Shown here one piece after another: positions 18,162 to 26,869 of a stretch of DNA of 64,000 nucleotides. Each line of letters begins with the position of its first letter. Position 1 is the first letter of the stretch. The stretch covers positions 34,269 to 98,268 of the forward strand of contig JAAYFS010000052.1 in NCBI GenBank assembly GCA_012728115.1, read 5' to 3'. The stretch is from Bacillota bacterium. Its GTDB lineage: Bacteria; Bacillota; Limnochordia; Darwinibacteriales; JAAYFS01. Made by a program: the position numbers and the translations under genes. The notes beneath the pieces are model-generated. The model had not been told where the DNA came from and did not search any database. It saw only the letters and a list, made by a program, of their open reading frames with translations.

Positions 18162-19319
18162 TTATCGTTCGAAAAGGCTCATAAAAAACAAGGCGATAGT
18201 ATCTAACAGAACGCGAAACCAACTTCCTCTACTCACTTCTTCACTTGCAAGCAAAGGAATTTCCTTAATAACTTGTTCGTTATGAATAACAACTGCTTTT
18301 CCAACTTCTTGGTCGATTTGAACTGGTGCTTGGATCATTTCGGTTTGAACTTCAACATTCAAATTATCCATGCTACCATTTGGGATAGTGATTAAACTAT
18401 TTGCCGCGGCTACTTTAACACTTCCTTTTTGACCTTTGTACACTTTAACTTGGTCTTCTGGTAAGACTGAATTAATATCGACTAATTGGAAATTACGGAA
18501 TCCGTAGTTTAGTAGTCTGATCGCTTCATTTTCCCTAACCTGCTCACTAGGAGCGCCCAAAACAACAGCAATCAATCGTCTTTCTCCTTGTTTTGCTGTC
18601 GCAACAAGATTATAGCCAGCTTGACTAAGGAATCCTGTTTTTAAGCCATCAGTTCCTTCATAGCGCCAGAGCAAACCATTTCTATTGCTTTGTACGATAG
18701 GCTGTGCAGCTGATCTTGGTTGATAAGAAAAGGATCGTCTTTGATGATATTGTAGAGCATCTGGATGTTTAATAACGTATTCTCTTGCTAAAATTGCCAT
18801 GTCTTTAGCGGAAATCCTATTTTCAACACTTAATCCATGAACATCAACAAATTGTGCATTCAAACCCAACGACCGAGCTTTCTCGTTCATCCACTGAACA
18901 TAGAGCTGCTCAGAACCAGCTAAAGCTTCGGCTATCGAGACAGTTGCATCGTTACCAGAAACTACCGCCACACCATAAAGTAATTCTTCAATCGTTACGC
19001 GTTCTCCTACTTCAAGAAACATTTGCGATCCTGTCATCCGCCACGCGTTTTCACTCACGATTACTTCATCGGTTAGGTCAATTCTACCATCCGCGATTTG
19101 ATCAAGAGCAATAAAGAGAGTCATCACTTTTACTAGGCTTGCAGGAATATGGGTTTCATCACCGTTTTGCGAAAACAGAATTTGACCCGAATCCGCATCT
19201 AACAAAACTGCACTCTTTGCATCAATTTCAAAAGGTACCTGAGCTTGTACTACATTTGCCGAAATGATTAGAGCCATTGTCACCAATAAACATAAACTTA
19301 GCTTAAACACTTGTTTCAT
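18162..19319 (-). CDS. dacF: D-alanyl-D-alanine carboxypeptidase (DacF/PBP5 type)
   Basis: This S11 serine peptidase has a signal peptide (MKQVFKLSLCLLVTMALIIS..., cleavage near VQA-Q). The three penicillin-binding motifs are SLVK (about 61-64), SGN (about 121-123) and KTG (about 227-229). A beta-rich C-terminal domain and a final amphipathic or hydrophobic helix (LDTIALFFMSLF) probably anchor it to the outer face of the membrane. I start at 19319 because AAAGGGG precedes that ATG and it overlaps the yraN stop. It trims pentapeptides in peptidoglycan. DacF versus DacA versus DacB cannot be settled by reading alone. Confidence 0.9.
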   Translation of the reverse strand: MKQVFKLSLCLLVTMALIISANVVQAQVPFEIDAKSAVLLDADSGQILFSQNGDETHIPASLVKVMTLFIALDQIADGRIDLTDEVIVSENAWRMTGSQMFLEVGERVTIEELLYGVAVVSGNDATVSIAEALAGSEQLYVQWMNEKARSLGLNAQFVDVHGLSVENRISAKDMAILAREYVIKHPDALQYHQRRSFSYQPRSAAQPIVQSNRNGLLWRYEGTDGLKTGFLSQAGYNLVATAKQGERRLIAVVLGAPSEQVRENEAIRLLNYGFRNFQLVDINSVLPEDQVKVYKGQKGSVKVAAANSLITIPNGSMDNLNVEVQTEMIQAPVQIDQEVGKAVVIHNEQVIKEIPLLASEEVSRGSWFRVLLDTIALFFMSLFER

Positions 19320-19645
19320 TAGAAAACCCCTTTCAACCATTCGATATCTCGGCCTGTAATTCCAACTACATCGAAACGAACCTCATTAGCTATCTTTTTT
19401 TGCGTAATATATTGCTGGGCAACCTTGCGGATAGTGGCAATTTTCTTACAATCAAGCGCTTCAAATGGGGAACCGAAATTAGTATTAGCCCGATACTTTA
19501 CCTCAACAAAGACCACCACTTCTTTATCCTTCATTATTAAATCAATTTCCCCATACCTGGTACGCCAATTTTGCTCAAGTAAATCTAAACCTTGTTGTTG
19601 AAGATATAAACAAACTTTTTCTTCCCACAATCTTCCCTTGTTCAC
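19319..19645 (-). CDS. yraN: YraN/UPF0102 endonuclease-like protein
   Basis: The 108-residue protein contains GRLWEEKVCLYLQQQG, then WRTRYGEIDLIMKD and VVFVEVKYRANTNFGSPFEA. This is the conserved E...D...E-x-K core of the restriction-endonuclease-like UPF0102 family. The cellular role is not firmly known. It overlaps the carboxypeptidase start (TAATG) and the end of the HD-GYP gene by 4 bp. In many Firmicutes it lies next to rnhB, which is only one gene away here. Confidence 0.93.
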   Translation of the reverse strand: MNKGRLWEEKVCLYLQQQGLDLLEQNWRTRYGEIDLIMKDKEVVVFVEVKYRANTNFGSPFEALDCKKIATIRKVAQQYITQKKIANEVRFDVVGITGRDIEWLKGVF

Positions 19646-20703
19646 TTGATAACCTCAACTATACTTAGTATACTCTCTTTCGCTAAATCAATTTCACGAA
19701 AACCATCTATTTGCGTCCCATCAGGGTTGTAAATCACCCTGATCACTGGTCGAAATCGATCCGCCTGATTAACATCCACAACCATCCCAATTTGGTTATC
19801 ACTTAATCGTTCTTGACATCCGACAGGATATGGGGCAACACTTTCACACAGGAGATTCGCTACTTCTGGATCAAATTGGACGCCACCTAACCGATCTATG
19901 ATTTGAATTGCTTCAAAAGGCATGATCGCTTCTTGATAAAGTCTTTCCGAAGTCATCGCATCGTAGGCATCGGCGACCGCAACTATGCGTGCATACGTGC
20001 TTATCTTATCTAGCGAAAGCCCATGAGGATAACCTGTCCCATTTGGGCGTTCATGATGTTGATATGCGACTCTAGCACTTTTAACAGGAATCTCGGGATG
20101 TTCTCGTAAGATTTCCCACCCAATTAGCGAATGCTTCTTCATTTCTTGCATCTCTTGATCAGTTAATGGACCTGGCTTTTTAATTATATCTTCAGGAACA
20201 AATATTTTGCCGATGTCATGCAGAATCGACCCGATTCCCAACTCCCGTATTTCTAATTCGTTAAGTCCCATTTTAAAACCAAGGAGCACCGATAGCACAC
20301 ACACGTTGACCGAATGCCCAAAGGTATAAGCATCATAGGCTCTGATATCGGTTAGGTTGATTAAAACATTCGGATTCGAAGCAATGTCATCAATGATATC
20401 CCTTACACTCTCGTTTATCACTTCAACATCAAAACCCTTACCGACAAGAATACTTTCGAAAGTTTCTTTCACACCGCTAAAAGCCCTGGTTCTGGTTTTT
20501 TCAGACACAACATCATGATATTCAATTTCACCGATATATTCATCTTGAATATATACGCCAGGTATACCTAATTGCTTAAGTCGCCCAATATACGAATCGA
20601 CCAATTCCACGCCAGAATTAAGTAGAATCCTGCCATCACTTCCATATATTGGCCGCGCCACAATCATACTAGGTTCGAGCCTATTCACTGGAACAAATCT
20701 CAC
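19642..20703 (-). CDS. HD-GYP domain protein, probable cyclic-di-GMP phosphodiesterase
   Basis: The 353-residue protein has an N-terminal DUF3391-like segment (about 1-110) and an HD-GYP domain. Key motifs are HDIGKIFVPEDIIKKPG, HSLIGWEIL, HHERPNGTGYP (the GYP signature), VAVADAYDAMTS and GGVQFDPEV. All metal-binding residues expected for activity appear present. It would hydrolyse c-di-GMP in the cytoplasm, influencing motility or development. It overlaps rnhB and yraN by 4 bp at each end, so it is part of a coupled operon; an HD-GYP gene is not usual at this place. Confidence 0.9.
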   Translation of the reverse strand: MRFVPVNRLEPSMIVARPIYGSDGRILLNSGVELVDSYIGRLKQLGIPGVYIQDEYIGEIEYHDVVSEKTRTRAFSGVKETFESILVGKGFDVEVINESVRDIIDDIASNPNVLINLTDIRAYDAYTFGHSVNVCVLSVLLGFKMGLNELEIRELGIGSILHDIGKIFVPEDIIKKPGPLTDQEMQEMKKHSLIGWEILREHPEIPVKSARVAYQHHERPNGTGYPHGLSLDKISTYARIVAVADAYDAMTSERLYQEAIMPFEAIQIIDRLGGVQFDPEVANLLCESVAPYPVGCQERLSDNQIGMVVDVNQADRFRPVIRVIYNPDGTQIDGFREIDLAKESILSIVEVIK

Positions 20704-21308
20704 TTCGAAATACCTCTTTTCACACCAGCAAAAGTCATTCTATGTATCGGAGAAGGTCCGTGCTCCTGAAGAGCTATTTTATGTTCCTTGGTTGGATATC
20801 CTTTATTCTTAGCAAAGCCGTATTGACTGAACTCGGCATCATATTCAAGCATCAAACGATCCCTTGTAACTTTTGCCACAATGCTAGCTGCAGCAATACA
20901 AAAACATGTACGATCACCTTGCACTACGGTGTTTTGTGGGATAAAAAGATCAGGTATACCTTGGTTACCATCGATCAGGCAAAAATCTGGCCTAAGTGGC
21001 AGATCGTCAACACTTCGCTTCATCGCCAACAAAGTTGCCTTTAAAATATTGTATTGATCTATTTCGCTAACGCTGGCGATTCCAATACCTACGTGTGCAT
21101 ACTTTAATATTTGTTCGTACAACTCCTCCCTAATTCTAGGGGACAACTTTTTAGAATCGTTGATTTTGTCAATCGCCACATCTTCTGGAAAAACAACTGC
21201 CGCAGCAACCACTGGACCAGCCAATGGTCCCCTACCTGCCTCATCAATACCAGCTAAATATCGATATCCTTTTGCTTTTAATTCTAACTCGATTTCATTA
21301 ATCTTCAT
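20700..21308 (-). CDS. rnhB: Ribonuclease HII
   Basis: The 202-residue enzyme carries GIDEAGRGPLAGPVVAAAV (catalytic Asp22 and Glu23), NDSKKLSPRIREELY and ASIVAKVTRDRLM, with YGFAKNKGYPTKEH near the end. All are type-2 RNase H signatures. It removes ribonucleotides and RNA-DNA hybrids. It overlaps the ylqF gene by 11 bp, the same ylqF-rnhB pairing as in Bacillus. Confidence 0.97.
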   Translation of the reverse strand: MKINEIELELKAKGYRYLAGIDEAGRGPLAGPVVAAAVVFPEDVAIDKINDSKKLSPRIREELYEQILKYAHVGIGIASVSEIDQYNILKATLLAMKRSVDDLPLRPDFCLIDGNQGIPDLFIPQNTVVQGDRTCFCIAAASIVAKVTRDRLMLEYDAEFSQYGFAKNKGYPTKEHKIALQEHGPSPIHRMTFAGVKRGISK

Positions 21309-22110
21309 CGGTTAAGTCCTCTCCTGGAACCTCGAGAGAGATCCGACCTAGACTTCCTGTTCGAAAATCTTTGAGCACCACTTGTGCTGCTTGCTCAAAA
21401 TCTAATTCGCCACCTTTGCGCAAACATCCTCGTCGGTGAGCGATCTGAACTAACACATCATCCAAGTTTTCTAATTTATATCGTTCGATTAGCTTTTCTG
21501 GGTAATGTATAATTAAAAAGTCGATTAACCACTTGGCAAGTTCCACTATATCTAAAATCTCATCGCGAATCGAAGAGACAACCGCTAGTTTTTGGGCGAC
21601 CATTTGATCATCAAATTTTGGCCAGAGTAAACCAGGGGTATCTAGCAACTGAAACCCTTGTCCTTTCACCCATTGTTGACTGCGCGTCACACCTGGCTTG
21701 GCACCAATTTTAGCACTACTACGCTGGGCTAACTGATTGATCAAGGATGAATTCCCGACATTAGGAATTCCTACCACCAACACCCTTGGTTGACGGTTTT
21801 TATCATGGACTTTTTTGATCGCATCCTTCAGTCTATTTAACCCTCTTCTACGCAACACATCTAAAACAATTACTTCTTCTCCTTGTTTGCGCCAATAATC
21901 CACCCAGAGATTAGTCCGTTCTTCGTCAGCCAGATCACCTTTTGTAAGAATCAGGATATGAGGCTTACGCTGGATTTCTTCTATGCCAGGATTGCGACTA
22001 CTAGAAGGAATTCTCGCATCTGCTAGTTCAAGCACAACATCTACTAGCTTTAGTTTCTCGCCGATCTCTCTTCTAGCTTTCGCCATATGACCTGGATACC
22101 ACTGAATCAC
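21298..22110 (-). CDS. rbgA: Ribosome biogenesis GTPase YlqF (RbgA)
   Basis: This circularly permuted GTPase begins near IQWYPGHMAKARREI. G4 (LTKGDLAD) precedes G1 (VGIPNVGNSSLIN) and G3 (DTPGLLWP). The G1 reads NVGNSSL, as is usual for the RbgA/YlqF family, where Asn replaces the Lys. It matures the 50S subunit. I prefer the GTG at 22110; an in-frame GTG at 22122 is possible, both after AAGGGGG. It is followed by rnhB and preceded by lepB. Confidence 0.92.
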   Translation of the reverse strand: MIQWYPGHMAKARREIGEKLKLVDVVLELADARIPSSSRNPGIEEIQRKPHILILTKGDLADEERTNLWVDYWRKQGEEVIVLDVLRRRGLNRLKDAIKKVHDKNRQPRVLVVGIPNVGNSSLINQLAQRSSAKIGAKPGVTRSQQWVKGQGFQLLDTPGLLWPKFDDQMVAQKLAVVSSIRDEILDIVELAKWLIDFLIIHYPEKLIERYKLENLDDVLVQIAHRRGCLRKGGELDFEQAAQVVLKDFRTGSLGRISLEVPGEDLTDED

Positions 22111-22137
22111 TATTGGAACCACCCCCTTAGATCTATA

Positions 22138-22692
22138 CTACTTAAATATTTGTGGTGTTTGTAACTTCTTAGCTTGCGGTATGGGCCAATAAACCAAGAT
22201 TGCTTTTCCGACAATATCCTTCTTGTTGATAAATCCAACATCTGGGTAACGACTATCGTCACTATTCCGTCTATTATCACCTAGTACAAAAAACGAATCT
22301 TCTGGAACGGTAACTGGTCCATAGGTCATCTGATTCCAGGGACCGTACGTAGGACCGTGGATATAGTTCTCGTCAAGCTGGACACCATTGACATATAAAG
22401 CACCATTACGGATCATTATCTCGTCGCCAGCTACACCGACAACTCGTTTGATAAACTTTCTCCGCCGATGTGGATCAGAGGGATAAACAAAGACAATAAT
22501 ATCGCCTGGTTCTGGATCATTAAAACGGTAAGAGACCTTTTCTACTAACAGGCGTTGACCATCATGCAGCGAGGGTTCCATCGAATTTCCCTCTACCCTA
22601 AATGACTGGGCTATAAAAGTAATAATAAATAATGCCAAAAGAACAGCTATAATAAAGGCCTCAATATATTCTCTAAGTTCCGATTTGGCCAT
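22138..22692 (-). CDS. lepB: Type I signal peptidase
   Basis: The 184-residue membrane peptidase has one N-terminal transmembrane helix (about 10-28). It carries GNSMEPSL with catalytic Ser37, RRKFIKRVVGVAGD with the general-base Lys (about 82), and GDNRRNSDDSRYPDVGFI. It removes signal peptides at the outer face of the membrane. Its place between rplS and ylqF is the common Firmicutes order. Confidence 0.95.
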   Translation of the reverse strand: MAKSELREYIEAFIIAVLLALFIITFIAQSFRVEGNSMEPSLHDGQRLLVEKVSYRFNDPEPGDIIVFVYPSDPHRRRKFIKRVVGVAGDEIMIRNGALYVNGVQLDENYIHGPTYGPWNQMTYGPVTVPEDSFFVLGDNRRNSDDSRYPDVGFINKKDIVGKAILVYWPIPQAKKLQTPQIFK

Positions 22693-22730
22693 CCTTCAAC
22701 AGACTCTCCTTCACAAATTAGCTATAAATG

Positions 22731-22780
22731 GCAAAAGGAGTGACACCTTCTCTGTCAAAAAAAGGGCAATCACTCCTTGA
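22731..22780 (-). terminator. Hairpin between rplS and lepB, possible attenuator
   Basis: Minus-strand AAGGAGTGA (22778-22770) can pair with TCACTCCTT (22743-22735), followed by TTTG. The 26-base loop holds TTTTTTTGACA and a second possible GACA/TGTC pairing, so alternative folds exist. It would reduce read-through from rplS to lepB. Confidence 0.5.
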
Positions 22781-22789
22781 TAAACATAC

Positions 22790-23137
22790 TTAAGAGTGGC
22801 GGATTTCCTTAATACGAGCTGCTTTACCAAAGCGCTTTCTTAAGTAATAGAGACGAGCTCTTCTTACTTTACCACGACGTACTACTTCAATATTAGCTAC
22901 TCGAGGTGAATGGATCGGGAAAATACGTTCAACACCAACTCCTTGAGAGACCTTTCTCACTGTAAAGTTCTCGTTAATACCAGAACCAGTTCTTCTTAAA
23001 ACAACACCTTCGAAAATCTGGATTCGTTCATTCTTTCCTTCGACAACTTTTACATGCACTTTAACAATATCACCAGCACTAAATTCTGGCACGTTATCTT
23101 TAAATTGCTCTTTTTGAATTGCGTCGATGATGTTCAC
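22790..23137 (-). CDS. rplS: 50S ribosomal protein L19
   Basis: The 115-residue protein begins [13 protein letters not shown] and contains [33 protein letters not shown] and [24 protein letters not shown], the L19 signature. It follows trmD closely, the standard rpsP-rimM-trmD-rplS order. Confidence 0.98.
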   Translation of the reverse strand: MNIIDAIQKEQFKDNVPEFSAGDIVKVHVKVVEGKNERIQIFEGVVLRRTGSGINENFTVRKVSQGVGVERIFPIHSPRVANIEVVRRGKVRRARLYYLRKRFGKAARIKEIRHS

Positions 23138-23139
23138 GG

Positions 23140-23886
23140 CTACTCCTCCTTTCGAGAATCTTTCTCATTGATGATTTCATCTAAAATCTGTCTTTCTTCT
23201 TCCGACAGTTCGCGTTTTTCAATTAAATCAGGACGTGCGATCATTGTTTTTCGCAAGGATTCTTTCAATCTCCATCTGGCAATATTCTGATGATGACCAC
23301 TAAGTAGGATTTCAGGTACCTTCAGACCGCGAAATTCTGCTGGTCTAGTATACTGAGGATGTTCGAGTAATCCATGATAAAATGAATCAGTTACTGCCGA
23401 CTCTTCAGATCCTAGTACTCCTGGCAATAAGCGAGCCACACTATCTACTACAACCATAGCAGGCAACTCTCCACCAGTTAAGACATAGTCCCCAATCGAC
23501 ACCTCTTCATCCACCCAGTGTTCAAGTACTCTTTGATCGATCCCCTCATAGTGACCGCAAAGTAGAACAAACCCATCTAGTTTTGCATAACGTTTACACA
23601 TCGATTGGTCCCAAACCTTGCCTTGAGGTGACAAATAAATCATCGGCACCTTTCTTGTATCCGTGACTGCTTCAATACATCTTACTAATACATCAGGTTT
23701 TAAAACCATTCCTGCTCCGCCACCGTAGGGCGTATCATCTACCATCTTGTGTTTGTCCTGAGCAAAATCACGAATATTCCACAGTCGAATATCAAGAATT
23801 CCTTGGTCTCTAGCCCTTTTTATTATGCTTGTTGAAAACGGTCCCGAAAACATTTCAGGAAATAAAGTTAGAATGTCAATTCGCAT
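23140..23886 (-). CDS. trmD: tRNA (guanine-37-N1)-methyltransferase TrmD
   Basis: This 248-residue SPOUT-class methyltransferase has [21 protein letters not shown], then [16 protein letters not shown]. The trefoil-knot region is [13 protein letters not shown] and [18 protein letters not shown], with [11 protein letters not shown] after it. It makes m1G37 in tRNAs reading CNN and GGG codons, preventing frameshifts. It lies between rimM and rplS. Confidence 0.98.
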   Translation of the reverse strand: MRIDILTLFPEMFSGPFSTSIIKRARDQGILDIRLWNIRDFAQDKHKMVDDTPYGGGAGMVLKPDVLVRCIEAVTDTRKVPMIYLSPQGKVWDQSMCKRYAKLDGFVLLCGHYEGIDQRVLEHWVDEEVSIGDYVLTGGELPAMVVVDSVARLLPGVLGSEESAVTDSFYHGLLEHPQYTRPAEFRGLKVPEILLSGHHQNIARWRLKESLRKTMIARPDLIEKRELSEEERQILDEIINEKDSRKEE

Positions 23887-23891
23887 ACCGT

Positions 23892-24425
23892 TTACTCCAA
23901 AACACCATCGAGCAGTTGAACTAACACCTCGCCCTTATCAATATCTATCTCGATGACAACATCATCAATAACGGGTAGGAGTATTTCGCGCAATTTGGTT
24001 ACACCTTTAACAGGCTTGACAACATAAACATCGTTTGCCCCTGTTCTTAAAACATCACTAATGTGCCCTAGAAATAGCCCATCGGAAGTAACAACCTTCA
24101 ACCCGACTAATTCAAAGACATAGTGTTCGCCAGGTGGCAATTCGACTAGTTCATCCTTTGCAACCTTGATAAATAGTCCTTTAAGGCTTAATGCCTGGTC
24201 TATTGTATCAATCCCTTCGAGTTTCAGGATAATTGCACCTTTATGGAAACGACAACTCTCGATTTTTAATTCGTGTAACACGGCAGAACCATCCCGTTCA
24301 AACAAGCGCACGTACTCCATTGTTGAGAAGCGTTCGGGATAATCAGTATGTGGAACTACCTTTACTTCCCCTTTGTTCCCTTGACTGGAAACGATCTCCC
24401 CCACTATTATCCAACGATACTCCAT
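23892..24425 (-). CDS. rimM: Ribosome maturation factor RimM
   Basis: The protein of about 177 residues has an N-terminal RimM domain (VGEIVSSQGNKGEVKVVPHTDYPERF) and a PRC-barrel C-terminal domain (HYVFELVGLKVVTSDG, VLRTGANDVYVVKP, ILLPVIDDVV). I use the ATG at 24425 (MEYRWIIVGEI), matching the family start. The longer frames overlap the khpA end, one of them at an ATGACG inside its last codons. It assists 30S head assembly and binds S19. Confidence 0.93.
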   Translation of the reverse strand: MEYRWIIVGEIVSSQGNKGEVKVVPHTDYPERFSTMEYVRLFERDGSAVLHELKIESCRFHKGAIILKLEGIDTIDQALSLKGLFIKVAKDELVELPPGEHYVFELVGLKVVTSDGLFLGHISDVLRTGANDVYVVKPVKGVTKLREILLPVIDDVVIEIDIDKGEVLVQLLDGVLE

Positions 24426-24432
24426 TTTAGCA

Positions 24433-24672
24433 TCACACTTCGTCATCGATAATATCAACGCGGACACGCTCGCCAGTCTTGATAGCCCCAGCTTTCACAA
24501 CAGTTCGCAATGCTTTAGCTACGCGCCCTTGTTTTCCGATAACTCTGCCCATATCTTTAGCAGCTACGTGCAGTTTATATACTGTTTCGTTATCCCGTTT
24601 TTCTTCATTGACGAGAACTTCTTCGGGGTGTTCCACTAACGATTTAGCTAGAAACTCAACAAGTTCCTTCAC
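24433..24672 (-). CDS. khpA: KH-domain RNA-binding protein KhpA
   Basis: This 79-residue single KH-domain protein contains the loop VAAKDMGRVIGKQGRVAKALR with the GxxG-type RNA-binding turn (IGKQGR). It lies between rpsP and rimM, as in most Gram-positive bacteria (YlqC). KhpA binds RNA, often with KhpB/Jag, and affects cell elongation in streptococci. Confidence 0.95.
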   Translation of the reverse strand: MKELVEFLAKSLVEHPEEVLVNEEKRDNETVYKLHVAAKDMGRVIGKQGRVAKALRTVVKAGAIKTGERVRVDIIDDEV

Positions 24673-24685
24673 CAGATACTACCTC

Positions 24686-24958
24686 CTATTCTTGATCTCG
24701 AGCAGAGGCAAGTTTCTCAAATACACCACTCTTTTTTAACAGAGCTCTAGCGGTATCTGAAGGTTGCGCTCCTTTCTTTAACCACTCGAGAGCCTTCTCT
24801 TCATTAACACTAATCTCGGCTGGTTCAGCGACAGGATTGTAGTAACCAATCGTGTCGATAAATCTTCCATCGCGTGGAGCACGAGAATCCGCAACTACTA
24901 AACGGTAAAATGGCCGTTTCTTTGCACCCATTCTCTTAAGACGAATTTTTACTGCCAA
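24686..24958 (-). CDS. rpsP: 30S ribosomal protein S16
   Basis: The protein is about 90 residues: [20 protein letters not shown], then [15 protein letters not shown] and IGYYNP, the S16 signature. I start at a TTG at 24958 because GGGAGGTG lies just upstream and all homologues begin at this residue. It is first of the rpsP-khpA-rimM-trmD-rplS cluster. Confidence 0.97.
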   Translation of the reverse strand: MAVKIRLKRMGAKKRPFYRLVVADSRAPRDGRFIDTIGYYNPVAEPAEISVNEEKALEWLKKGAQPSDTARALLKKSGVFEKLASARDQE

Positions 24959-25058
24959 AATTTTCACCTCCCAGTTTCTAACTGCTATCACTACTATTCC
25001 AATATATCAAACCTATCTGATTCCTAAACGGAATCTGGTAGAGTGATATCCACCAAGT

Positions 25059-26405
25059 TTATCTAAAGAATGGCAACATGTTTCTGCCCTTCTTCTTACC
25101 CTTACCCATACCTGAAACTTGCTTCATCATCTGTCTCATTTGTTCAAATTGCTTTAATAGCCGGTTCACATCTTGTACCCTAGTACCAGAACCTTGTGCT
25201 ATCCTTCTTCTCCTGGAACCACCAATGATCGATGGGTTCTGACGTTCCTCAACAGTCATGGAATTAATAATAGCCTCAATACTCTTTAAGTGACTATCAT
25301 CAACCGCAAGACCACCCTTTAAGTTTTTAAGCTGTCCCATCCCAGGTAACATTCCAATCAATTGATCAAGGGGTCCCATATTCTTAATCTGTTGTAATTG
25401 ATCTTTAAAATCCTCGAGAGTAAACTCAGCTCTTTTTATTTTCTCTGCTAATTCCTTAGCCTTCTTTTCATCCATCGAAGCCTCTGCTTTTTCGATTAGA
25501 CTAAGAATATCTCCCATTCCCAGGATTCGGCGAGCCATTCTATCAGGATGAAAAGGTTCTAATCCATCTAGTTTTTCACTTATTCCAGCAAATTTTATCG
25601 GTGTGTTGGTTACCGTTTTGATCGATAATGCTGCACCACCACGTGCATCACCATCTAATTTAGTTAACACAACTCCGTCGATACCGAGTTGTTCGTTGAA
25701 AGCTTCTGCTACATTAACTGCATCTTGTCCTGTCATCGCATCAACTACAAGTAGAATTTCATGTGGTTTGGTTTTCTCCTTAATCTGAACCAATTCTTCC
25801 ATCAAGTCTTCATCGATATGCAAACGCCCAGCTGTATCTAGGATTACGATATCATTACCATGTGAATTCGCATGACTAATAGCCGCGTTTGCAATATCAA
25901 CAGGACTATGAGTATCTCCCATACTAAACACAGGAATGCCTACTTGCTCTCCTAGCACTTCCAATTGTTTGATCGCTGCAGGTCGATATATATCTGCCGC
26001 AACTAACAAAGGCCGATGACCTTGTTTTTTGAACAAGAGAGCAAGTTTACCTGAGGTGGTGGTTTTTCCAGCACCTTGAAGACCAACCATCATAATTACC
26101 GTAGGAGGTTTAGACGCTAGGGTAATTTTCGAAAGCGTGCCTCCCATCAATTCGGTTAGTTCTTCGTTTACGATTTTTATAACTTGTTGAGCAGGTGATA
26201 AACTACTTAAAACTTCATGTCCAACGGCTCTTTCTTTTACCTTGTCGGTAAAAGTCTTTACTACCTTGTAGTTTACGTCCGCTTCCAGCAATGCTAATCG
26301 TACTTCTCTTAGTGCAGCGGTAACATCCTTTTCACTTAATTTACCGCGCCCACTAAGCTTTTTAAAAGTCTCCTGTAATCTACTTGCCAGGTTACCAAAG
26401 GGCAT
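25059..26405 (-). CDS. ffh: Signal recognition particle protein Ffh
   Basis: The 448-residue SRP54 GTPase has an N-domain, a G-domain with GLQGAGKT (about 108-115), DTAGRLHID and TKLDGDARGG, and a C-terminal Met-rich M-domain (MGPLDQLIGMLPGMGQ, FEQMRQMMKQVSGMGKGKKKGRNMLPFF). It binds 4.5S/scRNA and signal sequences and delivers ribosomes to FtsY, which is encoded two genes upstream in the transcription direction. It follows ylxM by about 30 bases. Confidence 0.98.
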   Translation of the reverse strand: MPFGNLASRLQETFKKLSGRGKLSEKDVTAALREVRLALLEADVNYKVVKTFTDKVKERAVGHEVLSSLSPAQQVIKIVNEELTELMGGTLSKITLASKPPTVIMMVGLQGAGKTTTSGKLALLFKKQGHRPLLVAADIYRPAAIKQLEVLGEQVGIPVFSMGDTHSPVDIANAAISHANSHGNDIVILDTAGRLHIDEDLMEELVQIKEKTKPHEILLVVDAMTGQDAVNVAEAFNEQLGIDGVVLTKLDGDARGGAALSIKTVTNTPIKFAGISEKLDGLEPFHPDRMARRILGMGDILSLIEKAEASMDEKKAKELAEKIKRAEFTLEDFKDQLQQIKNMGPLDQLIGMLPGMGQLKNLKGGLAVDDSHLKSIEAIINSMTVEERQNPSIIGGSRRRRIAQGSGTRVQDVNRLLKQFEQMRQMMKQVSGMGKGKKKGRNMLPFFR

Positions 26406-26435
26406 CTAACTGCCTCCTTAACCATTTATCCTCGA

Positions 26436-26798
26436 CTAAGCTTCCAATAACTCTCTGATTCTGAACCGAAGATCATTAATTAATCCTTTTTCTTCACCAA
26501 AAACATCCATCGCACCAACTCGCGCCAAAAAGTTATCAAGATCTTTTAATAAAGCGATCTCTTTCTCATACTTGGCCACTAGTCCAAGTTTTTCTTCATA
26601 ACCCTCTAATGCCTGCGATGTTCTTTTTAGAATGTCATAAATAGCTTGTCTGCTGACATCATATTGCTCACTAATTTCTGCAAGCGACAGATCATCATGA
26701 AAATATAATTGGTAGATCGCCTGTTGTCTACTGGTCAGCAAACCACCATAGAAATCAAATAACAAACTTTTTCTTAGAGTCTTATCCATCTCATTCAT
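26436..26798 (-). CDS. ylxM: YlxM-family DNA-binding protein
   Basis: The 120-residue protein has a sigma-70 region-4-like helix-turn-helix: LLTSRQQAIYQLYFHDDLSLAEI, then SEQYDVSRQAIYDILKRTSQ. YlxM sits before ffh in Firmicutes and is linked to SRP function or expression. The start at 26798 has a modest AGGAG upstream. Confidence 0.93.
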   Translation of the reverse strand: MNEMDKTLRKSLLFDFYGGLLTSRQQAIYQLYFHDDLSLAEISEQYDVSRQAIYDILKRTSQALEGYEEKLGLVAKYEKEIALLKDLDNFLARVGAMDVFGEEKGLINDLRFRIRELLEA

Positions 26799-26837
26799 TT
26801 AAATTCTCCTGTTAAGGAAAAACACTTTACAGTTGCT

Positions 26838-26866
26838 AGTATACTAAGCATGAATCTTCATGTCAA
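26838..26866 (-). promoter_or_regulatory. SigA-type promoter before ylxM-ffh
   Basis: Minus-strand TTGACA and TATACT are 17 bases apart, within the 71-base gap between ftsY and ylxM. The start point would be about 30 bases before the ylxM ATG. It gives the SRP and ribosomal-protein genes their own expression separate from smc-ftsY. Confidence 0.85.
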
Positions 26867-26869
26867 GCA

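Noticed and set aside
24991..25058. Small GATTCC/GGAATC hairpin between ffh and rpsP
   Set aside because: Six base pairs without a T-run; too weak to call a terminator or RNA element.
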